Shown here: piece by piece, positions 27,600 to 42,393 of the stretch | Numbering within the stretch: the stretch's first letter is position 1 | Layout: every line of letters begins with the position of its first letter | Origin: Tetrahymena thermophila SB210 | Lineage: Eukaryota > Ciliophora > Oligohymenophorea > Hymenostomatida > Tetrahymenidae | Direction of reading: 5' to 3' | Assembly (NCBI RefSeq): GCF_000189635.1 | Contig: NW_002476434.1 | Coordinates: 930,001-994,000, forward strand | Length of the DNA: 64,000 nt | Notes under the pieces: generated by a model | Databases searched by the model: none | What the model was told of the DNA's origin: nothing | Seen by the model: the letters and a program-made list of their open reading frames with translations, nothing else | Position numbers and translations under genes: made by a program

Positions 27600-29522
27600 T
27601 CATTAAAGCCTTTTTTTAAGAATTAATAAAAATATGAAAGACAATATGAGAGCTACAACTACTATTCCAACTAAGCAATAGATAGCGTCTTATGTTGACA
27701 TGGTAAAATTTAACTGTTTAACTGGATCTTAAATGTAGCCTTAGCCTTCATAATTATACTCATTCCTAACAACTGCTATAAATCCATATTTTATAGGAGA
27801 AATATATTAAATCCAACCTATCCATGAGGCATAATCTGAAGCATTTTTATATAATCCTGCAAATAGCATAAAAGGCATTAAAACAAGAGGAGCTAAAGAA
27901 GTTGCTACTTTAGCATCACTAAATGCTGAGCCACCAAGATAACCAAATGCAAGACCTGCTAAACTCATAAGTACCATTACAAAAATAAATGTCAATACTC
28001 TGAGAGCTTCTTCGTCATTGAAGCCAACCATCCAATATAAAATCAAAGAACTTATTATTGGAAATATTATTGCAGGAATGATATCTACGATAATTCTACC
28101 CAAAAAATAAGTAAAAACTGTATAAAGCTTTTAATTTTCTTCTCTTAAAAATACATTTCTTTAAGAAGGAAATGTCAATATACTTGGATTAAGCTACAGC
28201 ATAAAACTTAAAATTATGCATAAAAACAAAACACCATTTCTATCTTAAACATCTCTTTGAGATAGATTATCGTTAGGACCTGGCATTCTTAAAAAAACTA
28301 ATCCAATAAACAAAGCAGTAATTATAGCTTATGCCAATCTTGCTCTCGATAGAATGGGATTTCTTTTTATAATCTTAAATTATCTTTCCGCTAACACCTT
28401 TATCTAATAAAGAATACTATTTTAGACACTATTATGTGGTAGAATTTCAACAGAAGTATTTTTTATTTCTTTTATTGCTTACTGCTCTAATTTATTCTTA
28501 TAGCCTTAGAAATACTTTTCATAGTTTTTAACATTAACTTCACTTCCACCATGCATTATTGACATCAAATAATCTTTTTAATAAAAAATTAATTTAATTT
28601 TCAATTAATTAAACAGCTTACAATAAATTATATACCTGAAGGGTTGGATTTAATAGGGCAACTAAAACCAATACTGGAGAAATGGTTTATAATATTTTAT
28701 TTTCCATCACCTTAATAAATAAATTATCCATCTACCATGAGTATTATATGGTCAAACAAATTCCAAATATCAGTAGAGGGTTAATGAATAGTGAATGTTA
28801 CAGTTTTATCATTGTTATGAGCATAATTAGAAAGTAAATGAATTATGCTGTAAGCAGTAAAACTGTCTAATCCTGAAGTGGGCTCATCTAAGAAGATACA
28901 TGAGGGATTGCTTATCAATTCATAACCTATAGAAGTTCTTTTTTTTTCTCCTCCGGAAATACCTTTCACAAACAAACCTCCAATAAACGTATTTTGACAT
29001 TTTTCCAGTCTCAACTCCCTAATCATTTCATCAACTTTTTAGTTTTTCTCTTCAGCAGTACCTTTTGTCTTTAGATTAGCTGCAAATTGAAAGCACTCTT
29101 TTACTGTCATGGTTTCGAGGAGTATATCATCTTACATTACATATGCTGCGAATGTAGAAAATTTATCACTATCATAGGGCTAAGAGTTAGCCAATATTTC
29201 TCCTTCAAGTGTTTGATTTTTAGCATTAACTGCTCTTTAGCATAAGACATTTAGCAAAGTGGTTTTTCCAGCTCCAGAAGAACCTAATAGTTTAATTAAT
29301 AATTTAAAATATTTTTTCATTTATTATTATCTAATTACCTAATATTGCATTTATTTTTCCACTCTTGCATATTCCCGAGACTCCTTTAAGGAGCTATTTA
29401 GGACCTTTTGATGTTTTTACTGTGTATTTAATATCTTTGAAAGTGATATTAACTTTGGTAGCAATAGGTAGCTAATTTTGAGGAGCTATGATAGGACTTA
29501 ATTTTTTATTGATTTAGGACAT
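27600..29522 (-). CDS. ABCG-type half-transporter, array copy 6, middle intron absent
   Basis: A 601-residue half-transporter. Exons complement(27600..28573, 28636..29283, 29339..29522). The second exon is 648 bp, exactly 321 + 327: the intron that splits other copies just before the signature is missing, and [13 protein letters not shown] reads straight through. Start is MSQINKKLSP; Walker [10 protein letters not shown] begins at residue 62; Walker [14 protein letters not shown] loop TIHQPSTDIW. The TMD has YWMVGFNDEEALRVL and [17 protein letters not shown]. It ends ILKKRLQ (TAA then TGA). Precise loss suggests recombination with a spliced cDNA or a simple deletion; alternatively the other copies gained the intron. 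It closes the first block of six ABCG genes. Confidence 0.95.
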
Positions 29523-30953
29523 CTTTTTTGGTATTTTATATTAAAATTTTATAAATTTAATTTTTTATAATTCATATAAATAAAATATACACACTTTTTA
29601 AACAAGAGACTTTAATTTACATTACTATATTCCTCCCCTAGAATAGATGAAAAATTATGTTATCTATCTTTAAAAATAAAAAGTAAAATAAATAGGCTCT
29701 TATGATTAAATAAAATATTTCATACCATTAGTTAAAACGTACATAATTTTAGGATTCAGATCAGCTATTTTATTCTATAATACGCTAAATACTTCTGCTC
29801 ATAAATTGATTTTATTTTTTTATTGTGTAATGTCTTGTAAATTATTGCAATATACTGATAAAATCTAATTAAAAGCAGAAATTATAATTAATTAAAAGAA
29901 AAATATGAAAGAAAAATTTTAATTTTATAATTGTCAATCTATTACTTATTTTAGATTTAAAATGAAATTCAATATAAAAATAAAAGGTTTTTTTCTAAAA
30001 ATTTTTAAATATTAAAGTAAATAAATATATTTTATAATTTCTTACAATCATCTAAAATTTCTAATTACTATTTAAAACATTTTTTAAGATAAAAAACTCT
30101 TCAAAATATATTGTTTATATTGATTGATGATTTCATTATCTTTGCGATCAGAATTAGTTAGAAATTTACTTTGCAAAAGGACTTGTTATATTATTTTGAA
30201 GATATTAAAAGTAATCTTAAAAAAGCTGTGAATAAGAATTAAATTATTCATTAACAAATATTAAAACATTTATAATAATAAAGATAAATTATATAATTCA
30301 AAACCTCTAAAAGCAAATTAATTATAAGCTATGAATCTTATATTCCATTTTTATTAGTTTTAATGCTAAATTATTTATGCTATTTATTATCAAAAATTTG
30401 CTATTCACAAGGATTTATAGCATTACAAAAAATTTAGAAAGTTTTTCTGTTCATATAAATGAAAAATAAACATTTTATATAAATTAATTTTATAAATTTA
30501 AATGAAAAAAAAATTTTTTATTATAAAAACATTAAATACTCATCTGATTTTAAAAAGATTTGATAAATTCTTATTTAAAAAAACAATAAATATATATTGA
30601 TGCCTTATAAACATTTTTTATCTATAATATTAATAAAAATTAACATGTTTAGGTATAAGAAATCAGCAATATTCAAAACTAAAAATAACTCTACTTAAAA
30701 ATTTTCAAAATAATTTTTTATTAATTATAATTTTTTATTTTTTGATTTTTAAAAAATTGTGAGATTTTTATATTTTCAAGTAAATTCAATATTATATTTA
30801 AAGATAAATGGAATTGCAAAAAATTAAATTTAAATCATCATTATTTATTCAAAAAAAAAAGGAAATATGGTTAACAATAAGAAAAAAAAAAATTATGAAA
30901 AATTAAGTGTTTCTTCATAATAACTAAACATAAAAAAATTGAAAGAGTTAAAT
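29523..30953. other. Intergenic region between ABCG copy 6 and the first giant gene
   Basis: AT-rich spacer. ATACTGATAAAATCT near 29854-29867 lies about 340 bp upstream of copy 6. No coding frame is supported. The 3' end of the giant gene at 30954 borders it. Confidence 0.4.
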
Positions 30954-33900
30954 TCAATTTTATATTTCGTTTGTTTATTCTAACTCTATTAATTTATTTT
31001 CTTATTTATCTTCTTTTATTTTAGAGAAGGAAGATAATTTGTGTTGTGGAATAATTTGGTCTATTACAAGATTAGTAGGAAAGCTAATTTTTCTTGCCTA
31101 TTTAAGATTAATTAATTAATTTTGGTTTGCTTTGTTAATTAATATTCCAGTTTTACGAGGAGATTATTTTTAAGTGGAATTGATATTTAGTTAATTAGTA
31201 TCATTACTTCCTTTAGACTAAACTGATGTTTTTGAATTTTATGATAATTTAATAATTTAATTAGAATTAGTAAATATATCTGATCTTTTACTTCTGCTTG
31301 ATGTATTTGTGATAATATTAGACTAATAATTTTAATTGACTAGTTTAGATTTTGTTTGCTATTTACTTAATAGTGTTGGACTTTCTAAATTTTTAACTGA
31401 AAAAAATGATATGAAGTAAATTAATAAGTAAAATAAATTAAATTACAGCTAAAGATTTAAACTGTATTGCAGATTTCTTTTTTGTCATAATCTTTGGATG
31501 TAGATTAGCTATGTTCTATATTTGCTAGAGATTTAATATTATTTTAAGTTGCTGCTTCAATGATGTGGCTATCCTTAAGTTTCTTTTGATCTTTAAAGTT
31601 AACAAATTTATATATGCACATCTTTAATTTTTTCCAGTTTCTAAACACTCTATATGGGTCAGAAGGCTTGAATTTAACAGAAGAAAAAAGATTAGGAAAG
31701 TAAAATTTAAGTTTATAGATGAATTTTTAGAAGTAATTCATCTTGCTATAAGAATAAGGGAGTGGTTAAAGGAAGATTAGTTTGAGCATAAATAGCAAGA
31801 AACTTAAATTGCTAATTAATATAAAAAAGCTGATAATTAAAATATAAAAATCTTCAGTGTTAGTATAGTCATTAATAGGAAGGATAAGGAAACCAGTAAA
31901 TATAAGTGTTATAGTTGAGTATTTTTCAGCTTGATTTAATACTTTAGAAACAAATGGTTAGATGATATAGATGAGTTAATTGTAGGCTAAAACAAGAGTT
32001 GCAACTAGAATAATTTTTATTGTTTATTATTCATAGAAAATCATTAAGGTGGAAATAATAGTGAATTTTAAAAAGATTTTAACAAATTCCCAATAATAAC
32101 AACTTCTTTTATATTCTTGGTATATAAAACCAAATTGAAATTTCATTCTTATTTAATCTAAATACTCTCTATTTGATTTTAGTTTAAAGAAAAAGTAAAT
32201 TGGTATAAATAAAGCCCATAGTAAGCAAACTGGAAAAAGAAAAGTGAACAGATAGAGCTTGTGTTCGCTATTAAAACAAGTTAAATTGCTCATTCCAACT
32301 ATATATTAAATCTCATCAATTTGGGCACATGCCATATAAGAAAGGATTCTATTTAATATAGAAGGAGCAAAAAAAAAGTATAGGAAAATAAGACATGTAA
32401 CCATTTTTATTTTGAAAGCTCTAACCATTTTTTAGATTTTTGATTTAGGTTTAATATTCTAAGAAATCATGTTAATTTCCTCATTTTCCTTTATAAAATA
32501 AAAAATCAATCCCTTAGTATATCTTAGGAGAATATAAATAGTTCTAATTAAAGTTATTAAAGCAAAGAGAATAAAAGGGTTTAATATCGAAAGAAGGCTT
32601 ATATTAACATAAGTAGGAAGGTTTGTAAAATCAGAAGACAGACAATCAATATTAGCTGATACTATGCTGTTGGGATCACCACCAAATAACTCAGCTGACT
32701 ATGAAAAGAATCTTGGAATGGGAATATTCAATTAGCTGAAGAGAGCTAAAATCTGTAAATGGTTAATAAGCAGTTTAGTATAAACTGCATTTAGATTTGT
32801 AAATTCGCTTATACCCATAGGAATAATTTTTGCTTTTCTTAAGTAATATGCGATACAACTTTTTTTAGCATATTTTCTCTGTAAAGAAAGCTAATATAAT
32901 ATGTAGATAATCAATATTATAATTAAGATTACCAAAATAACTATATTAAAAGAATTAAATGAATCTCTACAACTTCTGCAATTAGATGTGTTAAATCTAC
33001 CAAACTTTTATCCCCAAACAGACCCTTTATAATCACATTCTTTACAAAAAACACCGATATAACCTTCTGCACATATTTTTTCAGGATCTGAGTAGAGCTA
33101 TGCTTAACAATTCTTTGAATTATAATTACAATAAAAAATTTAATCTGAGCCTATATTTTTCCAATACTCATTTTTTAATTTAATAACATCTCTTTCACAA
33201 AACTCTGCAGACTCTGGGCATAGCTTACAAGTAAAATTTTTTTTCTTTTAAATATCTTTAATAGTTATATTTTCCAAGCTATATTTACCTATATATGATA
33301 AATTATTTAAATTATATTTAGAAAAATTATATTAATTTTTTAACATTTTTATTTTTAAATTTAAAAAAGTATAAAAAATTAAGTAATGTTGTTTAAATTA
33401 ATTTATATTAGCAGTAAATATGAATATATTTAAAATGAAATTAATTTTCTTATTAAAACTAATAAATTATTACCACTTGGGCATGGACTACACAGAGTTA
33501 AGTTTTATTCTTCTTGATAAATAGGAACTTCTCCTCTCTAACAGATTGTAAAATTTATTTTTATAGAAACTTATAAAGGACTGTAGGGTACCTGTGAGTT
33601 GTTTTACATCACATAAGGATATAAATTTAATGTCTCTATACTTAAAATTTCCTCATTCTAAATTACTCCAATTAAAGTTATATTTAGTAAAAAAATTGGT
33701 TTTTCTATTTCAAAATTGTAAGTGCTTTTTCCAACTATCTTTACTTTGTTTTTATTCTTTTACATATTAAAGAATAATTAATAGCTTTTAAATTCTTGAT
33801 AAATATAATCACTGAAAGCAAAATTATTTTGAGTCACGTTCACATTAGATGGGTTTTTTACAATTTAACCAGCTTCATCTAACAAAGCTATTTAAATAGG

Positions 33901-36900
33901 TTATTTGAGATTATATCCACTAGTGTGCTATATTGTAGGTATTTATATTATTTTTAAATTTTTATCCACGAATACCATCTTTTATGGAAAAGAAGTAACA
34001 GTAGAACCGTATAAAGTAGAAGTATTATTTAAAAATTTATTTTGTTAAATCATTAAAGGAATTTTAAAAGTATCATATTAATCTACTATTCTTATAGATG
34101 CGCCAACTGCAGCTTTATTTTTAGTAAAATTATTATTTCTAATGCTTTTTATTAAATTAGATTGTGAAATAAAAATAGCCCCACCAGATTCGGCAGCTGC
34201 GTTATTGTTAGTGAACTCACAATTAATAATAACATCTATTACTGACTGAGTAATGTATATTGCTCCACCAGATCCTTATAAGGATTTGTTTGAAAGAAAA
34301 ACACTATTTATAATTTAAATTAGTTGAACCTGATAAAATAATACTCCTCCTGCATTATGTGTAGCAGTATTACCCTCAAATTTACTATTTTAAATAATAG
34401 AAAGTATTCCATTTTAAAGACAAATACCAGCAATACTCCTTGATTTGCACTAAAAAAAGGTTAAACTATCTCCAAAAAAATTATTAAAATTAAACACATT
34501 TATAATTCCTACTGGAAGAGCTGCAAAATCATTAAATAATATATTTTATGAGTAATCAATGTATTGGTTTCCATTTTATTAATTAATAAGATTATAAAAA
34601 ATGGAATTGGTTATTTTTATAATAAAAGAATGAACAATTATGTAAGATTTTTAGTTAAAACTACTTTTTAATTTGATTTTATCTATGTTTACGACATTAT
34701 TTTAAAGTGATATAGTTCGACTAACTCTTAACTCTTGTGAATCTAGAAATATAATGTTATTGTTGTTTTAAAATAATGAATCAAATATCCATAAATTTTC
34801 AATATTTTGAGCCTTTATTATAACTGCTAATCTCTATTCAGCTTAGAAAATCTGATTGAAGTTTGTGTTATTAAATAAAACTTACTTAGTTTAAAGCACA
34901 CTTACAAAAATCAAAAAATTTTGTTGTATTTGCATATTCTATATTTAAAAGTCTTCTATGAGTATATTATTAATTTTATGGAAACAAATTAATGAACGAG
35001 CTATGAAAGGTTGTAAATTATATAACTCAAAGTTGTCACTAGAATATTCTTCATATACATTTTCACTTTCATCAAAGGAGCTTAGATTTGTAAATTATTC
35101 GAACACATTATTATCATCAAACGGTTCTCTTCTTAGTTATTCATCTAATCTAGTATAAAATTCAGCTTAGTTTAGTTAAATTGAGCTAATTTAAAAATTT
35201 TAACAGTTTTAAACTAATAAAATCCTTGCAATATTAAAAAAATTATTTTATTATATATTAATATTTTATATTGTGATTGTTTATGAATTATAAAACGAAA
35301 ATATATAACTAGCTATTCCTTCATCCACAATCTAGAGATGGTAAACTGTTGGCTAAGAAATCTTTCTTTAGGGAGGAGTAGATGTTTTATTTTGAATCGA
35401 ATAATCAATAACATTGAATTAATCATGATTAAATATTAAATCCTAATTTATTGAGAAAAAAGAAATAAATTTGTAAACTGGGATATCTGGTGTTAAGGAA
35501 GTTAAGTTTTGAGAATTTCTTATAAAGTAATAATCATTTTAGCTTTATGATTAGTTATTTAATACTTCGAATAATTCATTGAAAGGTGTAGAAAGAAAAC
35601 AATTGTTCATAGTAAAATTGATTATCTTTATTTCAGTTGAGTTTTGAAAGCTAAATAGTGTTGAATAATCTATTGATGAAATATTGCTTACTGTGATATT
35701 AGATAAAATAACTTTACTGATATTTTGAAATAAAAATATAGGAACTTGCATTTAATTATTTATCAATTTAATATCTTTAATTACTAAATCTTTAATTGAA
35801 ACAAAATTCAAATTAGCAAAGATAAAAGAATTATCAATTAATTCATCTTAGCCACTAATAGTTATTTTTTCTAAGAAGGCTGTTTTCAAGTATTTGCTTT
35901 TTAATCCATCCAATATTAATTTTCCATTTCCACTAAACGAAACATTCAAATTATATATTTAAAATATAGATATTGGCCCAAAATCAATATCTTAAGAAAG
36001 GAAAACACGATCATTATCTTTAAATTTGGTACCTTAAGTAAATGAAACATAAATTCCACTAGGACTGATATATTTTGTATCTAGCTCAGGAATATTAAGA
36101 AAAGTATTAGGATTAACTCTAATAACTAGATCTTCTACACTTATTTAAGATTATTTATAAATTTTTTCAATTTAATTATTCCAATACGCTGAATCAGACA
36201 TTTCTAAAGATTCCTTAAACTCAAAAACACAAGTTTATTCATCATCGGAAATTTGCTATATCATAGATCTTAAGCTAAAAAAATCAAAGCTGTTATTAAT
36301 AGAAATTCTCTCTCCATACCTAATCATATCAAGATAGAAATATTATATATCAGCTAAATTAAATGTTTCCATCGATGTTACTTCAAAATTTTTTACCAAT
36401 AATGTCTGTACAGTAATCAAGGGAGCTATTATATTCTTAGGATCTAGAGAAAGTATTTTGATAGAATTTGTTAAAGTTATTATGAAAAAATTATCTTGAT
36501 ATAAATAGTCCTATTGAATCAAAGTTATATCCTTGATTGTTGAGTCTCTTAAAAATTCATTATAGTTAGATACAATTTTTAAATACGTTTAGTTATAAAA
36601 TTTTTGGTAAACATTAATTGAGCTATATGAATATATAAGTAAATAATTAAAACAGTCTAATACATTAGCTTTCCCATAAGAAGGTTTATGCAAATTTGAA
36701 TAAATCATTTAATTACTATCAATTGAATATTATTAAATGATAACATCATTAGTTGTTGATATCAATATTAAATTTTATTTAATATCTATGAACAACTCCT
36801 CAATATCATCATTAGTTTGAAACTTTTGGATTTATTATGTAAAAAATTTAGAACTATCAATATCAAAAATATGGTCCATACTTAGCAAAAAAAAATAATT

Positions 36901-39900
36901 TTAACATTAGATAATTATTTTATTATTTTTTTCCAGTATTTCAGCATCTTAAATATTAATATATTAAGTGATTTTACTAAGTGTATTAATTTCACTTAGC
37001 TATTATAATTCAAATATAATATATTTTGACTATGAGATGTCAGCTATGATGCATTTGTTATTTTTATCTACAGCAATTAAATATGACTGAGAAGGATATG
37101 ATAAGTAGAATTATATTAAAAAATTATTAGCTGTTAACAAAGCTCGAGAAGTGTTTTAATCAGCATCAAAAATCTTAATTTTGAAGTTATTATGGCAAAA
37201 TATAATTAATTACTTTGGATTTTTATCATTTTTAATTACCCATTCCGATTAAAATAGATCGTTATCAGGATCTTTATAAAAATTAACTAACTATATTTAT
37301 GAGATGTTTTTATCATATTAAACTCTTGCTATCAGGTTATTCATAATTAATAAAAAATCAATAATATCTGATTAAGAATTTATTAGAGAAAAATCAACGT
37401 TTTGGAGGAAAGGATAGTTTGAAATTTTAGTAAAATCAATAATTGACTTGCTAATAGGAAGTTATCTTTCATCATAAGCTATCAATAAATTTTACTGAAT
37501 ATCCATTTAAAAGTATATGAATCCAAGCAATAAAGAATAGCTTTTAACATAGTCAGGAAAAGGAAGTATTATATTTTATTGATATACTAAATCTAAATTT
37601 ATCTGTTCATAAAAGTATTCTTCAAAGCATTTAATCAAATTTGTACTTCTTTCATATTTAATTTTAGTTATTCTATTTTGCAAGACTATTGTGTATATCT
37701 TTTTACTACGTAGTGTGTCAACTATAAATATTTATTTTGACAAACCAATAATTAAAATGCTTCTTTTTTTATCAAATATAAATATATAGTTTGGATATTG
37801 ATCATTTGCATTTACCGAAAGAGAAATAGTATAGTCTATCGTCTAATTTAATTAAATAAACTAAAACAAATAAAATGAATTAAATTAAGATATACTTTTA
37901 ATATCGTTGCACTTGAAGAGTATTTTATCATTTTAAATCCTTATATGTTGTATTGATCATCAACATAAATTAAAGTTTCTTATTTATCATCAATATCAAT
38001 CATTTTGATTAATGTCTATTTTAGCTTAAACTATCTTTTGAGTTAAAACTACCCATATTATATGCAATACACAAACAACATATTAGAATTCAAAGCTGGA
38101 ATATGAATACATCCATGTATTTCATCAAAAACAGCCTAATTATTTATTAAAATTAATACATATTAAAAATTGATTAAATAATTAATTAATATACATCTAG
38201 TTGTTTCTTAATGTAAGTATTTTTAATTTTAGTTAATTCTATATCATTTATATTAATATACCTAATAAATATCAACTAGCTATTAGTATCTAGAATTACA
38301 CAAGTTAGAGTTTTTTCAAAGCACTTTATGCTCTCAAAAATTGAATCATATGTTTTCTTAAATAAGACTTTACCTTAATATTAGATACTATATACATCAA
38401 TTTAGTTATAATAAATATTAATAACGCTATTGAAGGTCTTCATTATGAGAAGCAAATTAACTTTACTATTTAATGCATCATAAGATTAAGTAGGTTTAAT
38501 ACACCATTTATTTGTAAGTGTCTAATAAATAATATTTATTTGATTATTACAAATATCTAAAAAATGTTTACCTTTATATCAAAAAGACATATTAATGATT
38601 TCAAATCTTCATAAATCAAAACATTCTAGAAATCTCCATCAGATCTTATGTCATATTTATTTGAATATAGCAGCTATTTAATAATCTATATTATAAATGT
38701 TTTATTTAAAAAAAATATATTTATTGAATAAATATAAAAACTTTGTATTAATTAATTTGGTCAAGTATGAGAATTTATCCATATACAGCTACAATTATCT
38801 TTTTGCATTCTTTGTTATAAAATATTTTTTACATCTCACTTAATTCACCATAATTTCTAATATTTATTTGCTAAAGAATTTATGAACTTTTATTCTCAAT
38901 GACTACTAATTTATTTTAGTTAACATATACAAATATATTTAGTTCATTAATGTATTAGATTAAAGTAGTATTTGAAACATAGTAATCCAGTTCGTATGTT
39001 CCTGGGTATGCTTATGAAATTTAAATGCTACTGTTTGGATTGAATAGAAAAGAAATTTCTCCTAAATAGTTCTAAAATGCAAAATATCTCTAAGAAGGCT
39101 AAGAGAAAGAGCTGACTATTTCTTCAGAGGTATAGTTTTCTAACATCTTAAATAATATTTAAAATTTAAGTGAATCAAATAAATTTTTTACATTTGTTAT
39201 TATATCCCAATTAATTATTAATGTTGATGTTTAAAGAGAAAATAAATCGATTCCCTAATTTTCATATATCAAAAGTGCTTGTTCTTAATTAACTAAAAAA
39301 AAGTCTAAAACAGTTTTTGAAACAGTTATTTCGCTTTAACTAAAGTTTTGACAATCAAACACTTTAATATTAATATAATCTTCAATATATCCTAAAATAC
39401 GTCCGTTTATCCAACTAAAATTAGATAAATTTAATGTCCTTTATTTACTTATATTCTATTTTTATAAAAATATATCAAGTAATAAAAATAAATGGAAATA
39501 TTGGTTATTTAAAATGATTAATTATTGATTTTTATCAAACATCTATTTGAAATTTAAAAATTTAATTACGTAAAGCTTCTAATATTTACCAATATCATAT
39601 ATTATAGCTTCTTTTTATCCCAATACAAATATACAGGTAGGAAATATATCAGCACTTATTTACTTTATAAGGAATTAAGTTTAAATTTTAAGTTATGCTT
39701 CACAGTTTTCTGTGTTCAATTCATACAAATAGCTATCTTCAAAAAAAATAATCTTACTATTTTGATTTTTAAAGAAATAATTATTGCTGTATGGAACATT
39801 AGAAGTGTGAATATAGCTGCAAACCTATATTTATTATAATTATAAAAATTTATCTTTTTTCTTAAAAATTTTACTTATTATAATTAATAGGTTTTAAGTA

Positions 39901-42393
39901 TTAAATTCTATTGCTATCTTAAAAATATAATTTCTGAACTCATATAAACTTTAAGGTAATCGTATTGTTAAGTTAGCTAATTCAAATCTGTTTCTGAATA
40001 AATTTATATTTGATCTGTTTCTAATAAAAGAATTATTAATATCTAATAATTTATACTTAAAATATACCATTTGCATTTATTACATAGCTTTATAGGCGAA
40101 TAGCAGAAAAAGACCTTTAAAATATTAATATTCTTAATTCCATGGTATCGAAGCATATTTCAATTAAATCACTATCCTAAATACTAGCTATTTACTGTTC
40201 TTTTTTGGGTAAGAGTGTTTAAGAGTCAATAGCAATAAGTTAAATAGATTTTGAATCAACAAGAACAATAAAGATATCTCCGATTTAATCAAATAGAGTA
40301 TGTTTGAATTATTTCACATTTTATGGTTTATATTAAAGCGAAATGCTATTTAAAAAGTAGTTAGTCTCTAATTCAAAAACTATGAAATAGCCTTGTTAGC
40401 AAAACTATGTAAGTAAACTCCTGTCTTAATTGTAAATAAAAGCATTCTATATAAATTGATTTCCTTTATTTAAACTTAACTCTTCATTTTTTTGTAATTG
40501 AAATTAAGAATCAATTTATTAAATATCTTCTTAAGTAAAATTTTTTTGTTTTAACTTGAGAATGCACTATTAGAAAAATCTGTTTTTATTTGGAGTAATA
40601 ACAGATATTTTAAATTGTTGATAAGGTATTAAAATGAATTAAAATTAACCAGAATCCTATTAAAATGGACCAACTAAGATATTCTGCACATTAATTTCAT
40701 CATAATCTACTAATTATTAGCTAATTATTATCTAATAATAGTTTTATTTCATGTCATATATTTCAAGTTTTCTTAAGTCTGTTATTACCATTAAATATCT
40801 ATTATAAATTATTTTTAGGTCATAACATACAATTTAAAAACTTGATATAATTTAACCTGATTAATCAAGTAAAAAAAAATAAAGATTATTTTGATCTCTA
40901 ACATAAATCTGTTGTATAAATAAATTTACTAAGTCAACAAATTAATTTTTTATAAAAAATTACCCAATCTGAAATTTGTATGGAAACATATCTATTATAC
41001 TTCTAGAGATCAGTAGTTATGTTTTGTAAAAGGTTTATAGAAATTCCAGAAATAATATTATCTTCATCTAATTCAAAAATCAATTAGTAGATAACAACCA
41101 CTCCTTATTAATCAGTAGCAACAAGCAGGTTCTCTGTTAATTAAATGCTGTTGAATGTAAAGCTTTAATTTGAGGAAACTTAAATAATTTAATCGACCTT
41201 AACAAATAATAGTAAGTTTTGATTCAATAAAACAAATATCCCTGGATATTTGCAGTGCCACATATCAATTATTTATGTGTATTACTAATCTAAATAAAAA
41301 TTTTATCATAAATAATTAAAAAATAACAATAAAATACTCAAAGACTAGATTGTCATTTTTTTACTAACAAAATCATATATCTATATATAACCATCTCTTA
41401 TTATTTGGTATAAATAAAGATTTTACCAAATATTCTATACTTTAACTCCTTAATTCTTTTCTAAAACCTAATTGAGGATAATTTCTAAGTTTTCAAGTGC
41501 ATAGAATATAATTTAAGAAGAAGTGAGACAACCAATTACAAATTTTTATTTATCCAAGATAAACCATTTGATAACCTAAATAAATTTTTTAGCTAAAAAT
41601 ACTAAAATATTTAAAATAGAATTACTTTGGAATTAACTTATATCTAAGCTTCAAATTTAAACAGCAATGAAGGGAATTCGTAAATTGCAATATACCCGTC
41701 TTCATAAAAGGAATATATTTGTTAATTTTATTCTTAGTTAAAATCAAAAGATTGTTATTATTTTGAAAGCAAAAAAAAAATTCAGTTTAATTAATACCTA
41801 CTAGAAGTGCAAACTAGATTTTTTTACTGGAGCAAAAATCAGTTAGACTATCGTAACTAGGGCAATATGACTTTAGCTAGCAAGTATTCTATTAAAAATT
41901 TTTAAAAACTGTAGATGAGCAACTACTATTACATTTACCGTCATCAAAATAATATCCATAACTGCAAGTATTTACACACTTTTTATTTAAAAATCAATTA
42001 CATAATATGTTAAATATCTTTATGCAAACTTACTTCGCCAGAATTGTTAAAACTAAACCCTTCTATGCATTCATCGCAGCTCCATATATCCCTACATTTC
42101 TTACAGTAAGATTTAGAACATTAAAAACATATTTTAGCTCCATTACCATTATCTTACACTGCGTAATCACATGTATCACTACAACTTTTATTGTGAATGT
42201 TATAATATTAATTTTCCTTACATTAATAGCAATCTTAATTAGTAGGTCCATAGCACTCAAAACAACTTGAGTCACATTACTAGCAAGACTGTGAATTCAA
42301 ATCAAAATATTAATTATTTTAGCAATTCTGCTGACCATTTGCATAATTTTTTGTTAGAAAATATATTGCAAATATGCATAAAATAGCTAGCAT
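30954..42393 (-). CDS. Giant surface protein: Cys-rich, propeller-like, Pmp-type beta-helix, multi-pass membrane domain (paralog 1)
   Basis: One 11.4-kb gene, internal exons only partly resolved. Exon 1 is 42034..42393: signal peptide MLAILCIFAIYFL, then CxxC-type repeats like furin/growth-factor-receptor domains. Exon 2 begins at 41978. From about 41700 to 41060 come blade-like strands (YEDGYIAIYEF, RDGYIQIYDF). A beta-helix-like region ends with GGAI and FTNN/FTKN repeats (34090-34280), the pattern of chlamydial Pmp proteins. A second Cys block (CPSG, CKECDYKGSVWGQ) is split by intron 33289-33473. The exon 31447..33288 encodes eight or nine membrane spans, with FIYQEY and YYWEFVKIF between later ones, then DPYRVFRNWKKL. 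A 50-bp intron precedes the Ser/Asn/Gln-rich tail ending EIQN. Phases at both terminal introns agree. Likely an adhesin or sensor; function unknown. It could conceivably be two genes, but no internal stop plus start was found. Confidence 0.8.

Noticed and set aside
8041..29522. Interpretation of the ABCG copies as pseudogenes full of stop codons
   Set aside because: All internal stops are TAA or TAG; no internal TGA was seen in frame, and every catalytic motif is intact. The ciliate code explains it.
42007..42275. Overlapping open frames on both strands near 42.1 kb
   Set aside because: The real frame here is the Cys-rich first exon of the giant gene; both open frames are shadows of it in other frames.
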